Below are positions 6,598 through 11,282 of a DNA stretch of 11,282 bases, one piece after another (positions within the stretch are counted from its first letter, which is position 1; the number at the start of each line of letters is the position of its first letter). The translations under genes and the position numbers were made by a program. A model generated the notes under the pieces. That model was given only the letters and a program-made list of their open reading frames with translations, made no database searches and was not told where the DNA came from. This DNA comes from Phycisphaerales bacterium UBA2396 (lineage in GTDB: Bacteria > Planctomycetota > Phycisphaerae > Phycisphaerales > UBA1924): assembly GCA_002343325.1 (NCBI GenBank), contig DDSG01000146.1:1-11282 (forward strand), written 5' to 3'.

Positions 6598-7775
6598 TAC
6601 ATGTCGGACATCCACGGGGGCGTGCCGGCGAAGAGGCCTGCGGCGAGGTCGAGCGCGTCGGGCGGGCCTTGGCACCATCCGGCGAGGGCGGCCTGGTGAG
6701 GAGAGGCGAAGGAGGAGAAGAGTGCGGCGAGCCCGTTGATGGAGCAGCGGAGGTCGCCGCGTCCGCCGCGGGAGACATCGGCGTCGCCTCGGCGGACGCG
6801 GAGGGTGTAGGGGCCGGTGTTCTCGGGGATGGTGTCGTCGGTGATGTGGAGGTGGAGTTCGGCGTCGAGGGCGGGGGAGTAGCCGCGTGCGGCGAGGGCG
6901 GCGGCGGGGTCGATGACGCGGAGGAACCAGGTGTCCTTGAGGAAGACTTCGTGGCGTTGCTGGGGGAGGAGGGTGAGCGCGGGGTGTTCCGGGCCGCCGA
7001 AGAAGACGAGGTCTTCGGCCATCATGGCGAAGTCGGCGAGGAAGGTGAGGAGGCGTTGGCCGGCGGGGAGGGAGAGGAAGGCGAGGTCGGAAAGCTGGAG
7101 GTCTTGCCTGCCGTCGGGTCGGCGGGATTGGTTGAGGAAGAGGTAGCCGAGGAGGTTGCCGGAGTCGTCGGGGATGCCGAAGCCTGTGTAGGCGGTTTCG
7201 CGGAGTTTGCGGATGCGAGACCAGATGTATGGGCCGCGGTCGAGGGGGCCGTTGTATCGCCTGGCGAAGTTGGCGTAGGCGCGTTGGACGGCGGGCATGT
7301 CGGCGTCGGCGAGCGGGACGACGGTGGTAGGGACTTTGTGGCGGGGGAGGTGAGAGAAGGGGATGCGGTACTGGAAGCGGAAGCCGGCGTGTTCGAAGCC
7401 GATCTGTCGGTAGAGGGAGTGCGTGGAGGCGTAGAGGCCTGCGAGTGGGAAGCCCTGGTCGCGGGCTTCGCGGACGAAGGCCTGCATCATGGTTCGGGCG
7501 AAACCGCGGCCGCGGTTTTCGGGAGCGACGGCGACGCCTGCGACGCCGAGGAGCGGGATGGAGCGGCCGCCGAAGAACTGCCCCATGGGGATTCGGAGGA
7601 GGAGTGAAGCGGGGTTGGCGGGCTGGTCGGGATGTCGGAGGACGCGGATGTTGGCGATGTCGCCGAGGGCGAGCCATTCGCGGACGCCTTCGGGGGTTCC
7701 GGCGAAGGCCTGGCAGAGCATGCGGACGGCGGTGTCGGTGTCTGGGCCTTGGGCGAGAGGCGTGAGGGTGTTCAT
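6594..7775 (-). CDS. Eis-type GNAT N-acetyltransferase
   Basis: Acetyl-CoA-dependent acetyltransferase of the Eis class, whose members acetylate amines such as aminoglycosides or protein lysines. It is 393 residues, close to Eis (about 400). The first GNAT domain holds the acetyl-CoA loop: VAGVAVAPENRGRGFARTMM (78-97) with RGRGFA (88-93). LYRQIGFE (121-128) follows, with Y122 in the place of the Eis catalytic tyrosine. A second, degenerate GNAT domain covers about 150-290, and an SCP2-like C-terminal domain about 290-393. The chain ends PPWMSDMY, like Eis proteins, where the C-terminal carboxylate serves as general base. ATG 7775 overlaps the stop of the upstream DUF1569 gene (ATGA), so translation is probably coupled; there is no Shine-Dalgarno. 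The substrate cannot be told from sequence, and calling it a resistance gene would not be justified. Confidence 0.9.
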   Translation of the reverse strand: MNTLTPLAQGPDTDTAVRMLCQAFAGTPEGVREWLALGDIANIRVLRHPDQPANPASLLLRIPMGQFFGGRSIPLLGVAGVAVAPENRGRGFARTMMQAFVREARDQGFPLAGLYASTHSLYRQIGFEHAGFRFQYRIPFSHLPRHKVPTTVVPLADADMPAVQRAYANFARRYNGPLDRGPYIWSRIRKLRETAYTGFGIPDDSGNLLGYLFLNQSRRPDGRQDLQLSDLAFLSLPAGQRLLTFLADFAMMAEDLVFFGGPEHPALTLLPQQRHEVFLKDTWFLRVIDPAAALAARGYSPALDAELHLHITDDTIPENTGPYTLRVRRGDADVSRGGRGDLRCSINGLAALFSSFASPHQAALAGWCQGPPDALDLAAGLFAGTPPWMSDMY

Positions 7776-8284
7776 GGGCGGGGTGGCGTGGGTGATGGTG
7801 CGAGGTGGAGGAAGCCGAGGTGGAGTTCTGCGTGTCGGAGGTGGAGTGCGATCCACTCTGGGTGGGAGAGGTGGCCGAAGAGCGGGCTGGGCCGGGTGGG
7901 GGGATCGAGTTGGAGTCGCTCGAGCGCGAGTCGGAGGTTGACGAGCGCGAGGTGGAAGTCGGAGTCGATGTGGCCGAAGGTGCCGTCGGTCGCGCCGGGG
8001 ACTTGCATGCCGAGTGGGAAGGGCGAGGCGAGTGCGCGGCGTTTGAAGAGGGAGACGAGTGCGCGGAGGATCCAGGGGACGCGGAGTTCGGGGGGAAATC
8101 CTTCGTAGGCGAAGTCGATCCAGGCGGTGAGGTGGTTGAAGATCTGGGCTGGGGTCCAGTTGCCGGAGGTGTGGAGTGTGTCGGCGTGGTGGGCGCGTTC
8201 GATGGCGTCGAGGTCGGCGAGGACGTGAGGGATGGAGGCGAAGGAGAGGGTTCGGCGTGGGGCCTTGCGCGTGTCGATGGGCAT
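7772..8284 (-). CDS. DinB-like DUF1569-family protein
   Basis: 170-residue protein resembling the DUF1569 branch of the DinB/YfiT-like four-helix-bundle proteins, which are putative metal-dependent enzymes, some of them thiol-dependent transferases. SGNWTPAQIFNHLTAWIDF (40-58) gives the first expected metal ligand, H51. GHLSHPEWIALHLRHAELHL (137-156) gives the HxxxH pair H151/H155. The middle (about 68-100) has the FP/PG-rich insert seen in DUF1569 proteins. ATG 8284 is the only sensible start; no ribosome site is visible. The stop overlaps the start of the acetyltransferase gene by four bases, which suggests the two are made together. The gap to the gene upstream is 39 bases with no terminator, so it may belong to the same minus-strand transcript. 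The family call rests on recalled motifs. Confidence 0.8.
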   Translation of the reverse strand: MPIDTRKAPRRTLSFASIPHVLADLDAIERAHHADTLHTSGNWTPAQIFNHLTAWIDFAYEGFPPELRVPWILRALVSLFKRRALASPFPLGMQVPGATDGTFGHIDSDFHLALVNLRLALERLQLDPPTRPSPLFGHLSHPEWIALHLRHAELHLGFLHLAPSPTPPRP

Positions 8285-8323
8285 CGGTGAGATGGTACAG
8301 GGGAGCGGCGCGGCGGTTGAGGA

Positions 8324-8833
8324 TTAGAGGGTGGTGCGGCCTGAGATGTGGCGGATGAGCGCTTCGAAGCGTGCTTCGGCGGGGAGGAGGGAGCCCATCA
8401 TGACGACGGCGAAGAGGCTGATGCCGAGCACGGCGGGCGGGCCACCCATGAGGACGATGATGGAGGCGAAGAGGGCGAGTGCTTCGAGCGGGGCGGCGCG
8501 GAGGATGGTGAAGGTGAGGAGGTGTCGGGCGATGGCGGCACGGGCCTCGTCGTCGGAGCGGCGGGCGTCCCACTCGGCGCGGGCGCGGGTGCGTGTGGCG
8601 TGGGCGAAGAGGTAGAAGCCGGCGAGGGCGGGGATGGCCAGCGCACCCAAGACCATGAGCATGGTGCGGAGGACCTGGGGCTCGAGGGTGGGAACGGCGG
8701 GCGTCTGTCCTTGGGCTGAGGGGACGACGCGAAGGACGACGACGACAACGGCGAAGAGACTGACGCCGGCGATGAGGGCGACGGCGATGAGGCGCGCGGA
8801 GCGGAGGGAGTTGGCGACGGCCGGTTCGAGCAT
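8324..8833 (-). CDS. Four-helix membrane protein, function unknown
   Basis: 169 residues with four predicted membrane helices at about 15-37, 57-78, 107-130 and 132-150. A charged cytoplasmic-type loop (about 80-104, with RTRARAEWDARRSDDEARAA) separates helices 2 and 3. Helix 3 begins with FTILRAAPLEALALF, a pattern I have seen in unassigned small membrane proteins. No enzyme or transporter motif is visible. ATG 8833 is chosen over the longer frame because AGGTGA sits 4 bases upstream and because the upstream extension is a low-complexity Ser/Pro shadow of the DUF2798 gene. It starts 4 bases beyond the DUF2798 stop and so is probably cotranscribed with it and mgtE. Confidence 0.82.
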   Translation of the reverse strand: MLEPAVANSLRSARLIAVALIAGVSLFAVVVVVLRVVPSAQGQTPAVPTLEPQVLRTMLMVLGALAIPALAGFYLFAHATRTRARAEWDARRSDDEARAAIARHLLTFTILRAAPLEALALFASIIVLMGGPPAVLGISLFAVVMMGSLLPAEARFEALIRHISGRTTL

Positions 8834-8837
8834 GGGA

Positions 8838-8843
8838 TCACCT
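8838..8843 (-). promoter_or_regulatory. Ribosome binding site overlapping the previous stop
   Basis: On the minus strand AGGTGA lies 4 bases before ATG 8833, and its TGA is the stop codon of the DUF2798 gene. It sets the start of the four-helix protein and is the only clear Shine-Dalgarno I see on the minus strand. Confidence 0.65.
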
Positions 8844-9058
8844 GGAGAGTGAGTCGGTGAAACGGCGGATGGGCGGGACGACGAGGAAGGCGGTGGGGAG
8901 CGCGACGACGAAGGCGAGGGCCCAGGCGGAGAGCCAGCGGGAGATGAAGCCATCGCGGAGCCCGGAGTTGAGGAGGGTCATGGCGAAGGACATGACGGCC
9001 GACATGACGACGACCATGCAGAAGACGAAGAGGAGGTTTGCCTGTGGGCGGGTGAGTT

Positions 9059-9062
<4 letters not shown>
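8838..9062 (-). CDS. DUF2798-family two-helix membrane protein
   Basis: 74 residues, two membrane helices (about 8-31 and 42-64) joined by a short loop. It has the DUF2798 layout: a first helix ending MSFAMTLLNSGL, then FISRWLSAWALAFVVALPTAFLV-type sequence from 39 onward, then PPIRRFTDSLSR. The family has no known function. GTG 9062 is the start: it overlaps the mgtE stop by four bases (GTGA) and begins just before helix 1 with KLTR. There is no Shine-Dalgarno, so expression probably depends on translational coupling to mgtE. A role alongside Mg2+ transport is only a guess from position. Confidence 0.85.
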
Positions 9063-10708
<1,646 letters not shown>

Positions 10709-10775
10709 CCGCGTGAATCAAAGCGCGGGGGTCGGGTGTGCGGCAACCGGTGTTGGGGGAAAAAAGCGGAGGTGG
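10709..10775. other. Short gap between mgtE and the deacetylase gene
   Basis: 67 bases with no gene. On the minus strand a T6 run (complement of AAAAAA at about 10762-10767) follows the deacetylase stop, but no G+C stem precedes it, so I do not call a terminator. There is not enough room for a Mg2+ riboswitch of known type in front of mgtE. An mgtE promoter could lie here but is not recognisable. Confidence 0.5.
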
Positions 10776-11143
10776 CTAGAAGGCGGCGAGGGAGTCGAGC
10801 GAGGAGAGCCCGAGGGGTTCGCGGGTCCAGAAGCCCTCGCCCGCGCGGGCGCCGATGCGCGAGCCGAGGAAGCGGTCTTCGGCGGCGAGCCAGTCGACGA
10901 CGGAGCGGTTCTTGTGGTTGTGCACGAACTGGCTCTCGTAGGCGAGGACGGCGCGGACCTTGGCCTCGTGGGTGGAGGTGGTGTTGATGATGAAGGCTGG
11001 GTCGGGGACGCGGCGCAGGTGCGAGCAGTAGTAGTAGAAGAGCCAGGTGGGGTAGATCGGCGGGCCGATCGTGTCGAAGCCCGGAGGGACGGGCATGTCG
11101 ACCTTGGTGAGTTTGGCGTCAAAGCGTGCGTCTTCGACGATGC

Positions 11144-11144
<1 letters not shown>
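10776..11144 (-). CDS. bshB1: PIG-L/BshB1-type deacetylase, C-terminal fragment
   Basis: The last 122 residues of a LmbE/PIG-L-family deacetylase, most like BshB1, which removes acetyl from GlcNAc-malate in bacillithiol synthesis. Visible family features, counting from the break: ARFDAKLTK (6-14), PPIYPTWLFYYYCSHLR (28-44), then DPAFIINTTSTHEAKVRAVLAYESQF (48-73). GSRIGARAGEGFWTREPLGL (94-113) follows, corresponding to the conserved GxxxG..AGEPF..EPL end of BshB1-like proteins. The zinc-binding N-terminal motif (HPDDE type) is not in the window, because the gene runs into a poly-G tract at 11144. The frame stays open through poly-G as a false polyproline stretch up to ATG 11273, and that part should not be translated. 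Many PIG-L proteins act on other GlcNAc substrates, so the bacillithiol role is likely but unproven. Confidence 0.82.

Positions 11145-11282
<138 letters not shown>

Noticed and set aside
7065..7072. GGGGAGGG, a match to the E. coli KOPS consensus GGGNAGGG read by FtsK
   Set aside because: A single match is expected by chance in such a G-rich strand, and the KOPS of this organism is unknown.
6073..7677. 534-codon open minus-strand frame rich in Arg, Pro and His
   Set aside because: It overlaps the membrane protein and the acetyltransferase in a non-coding frame and shows no domain-like pattern.
6594..7775. Acetyltransferase as an aminoglycoside resistance gene
   Set aside because: The Eis fold alone does not show the substrate, and most chromosomal Eis-like proteins have unknown targets.
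8285..8323. Possible promoter or terminator in the 39-base gap before the DUF1569 gene
   Set aside because: No hairpin with a T tract and no recognisable -35/-10 pair could be seen.
10720..10775. Possible terminator or riboswitch between the deacetylase and mgtE
   Set aside because: The T6 run has no stable stem before it, the CAAC/GTTG inverted repeat is only 4 bp, and the gap is too short for known Mg2+ riboswitches.

Overview
The window (about 70% G+C by eye) looks like the end of a contig from a Gram-negative (diderm) bacterium. The gene content fits a planctomycete, probably of the Phycisphaerae type. That placement is an inference from overall feel: very high G+C, four lipoprotein-type signal peptides in a row, an acidic-linker FtsK, a DUF1569-type protein, and a PIG-L/BshB1-like deacetylase. 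No marker gene proves it. No RNA genes, mobile elements, CRISPR arrays or phage genes are visible.

Layout, left to right. (1) 3-2234, plus strand: a 5'-truncated ftsK (DNA translocase) closed by a textbook intrinsic terminator at 2256-2283. (2) 2320-6107, plus strand: a tightly packed set of five genes. It opens with an O6-methylguanine-DNA methyltransferase (ogt), followed by four predicted lipoproteins: a COG3014-like protein, a YcfL/DUF1425-like protein, an LpoB-like penicillin-binding-protein activator and a second, divergent LpoB-like protein. (3) 6160-6597, plus strand: a small four-helix membrane protein of unknown role. (4) 11144 down to 6594, minus strand: the C-terminal part of a PIG-L/BshB1-type deacetylase, mgtE (Mg2+ channel/transporter), a DUF2798 two-helix membrane protein, an unknown four-helix membrane protein, a DinB-like DUF1569 protein and an Eis-type GNAT acetyltransferase. 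The plus and minus runs meet with overlapping stop codons at 6594-6597.

The most interesting biology is the lipoprotein set. The COG3014-YcfL-LpoB order is known from proteobacteria, where LpoB is an outer-membrane lipoprotein that activates the bifunctional peptidoglycan synthase PBP1b. Here the set carries an extra, diverged LpoB-like copy and is translationally coupled to a DNA-repair gene. If the host is a planctomycete, the partner and role of such a module are open questions.

Two features are not genes. The plus strand is strongly G-rich over C along the whole window whichever strand is coding, so the minus-strand genes are C-rich and mostly lack Shine-Dalgarno sequences. From about 11144 the sequence breaks down into poly-G (60 G in 64 bases) followed by about 75 bases of T-rich, roughly 44% G+C sequence. 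This is very probably a sequencing or assembly artefact at the contig end, and it truncates the deacetylase gene.
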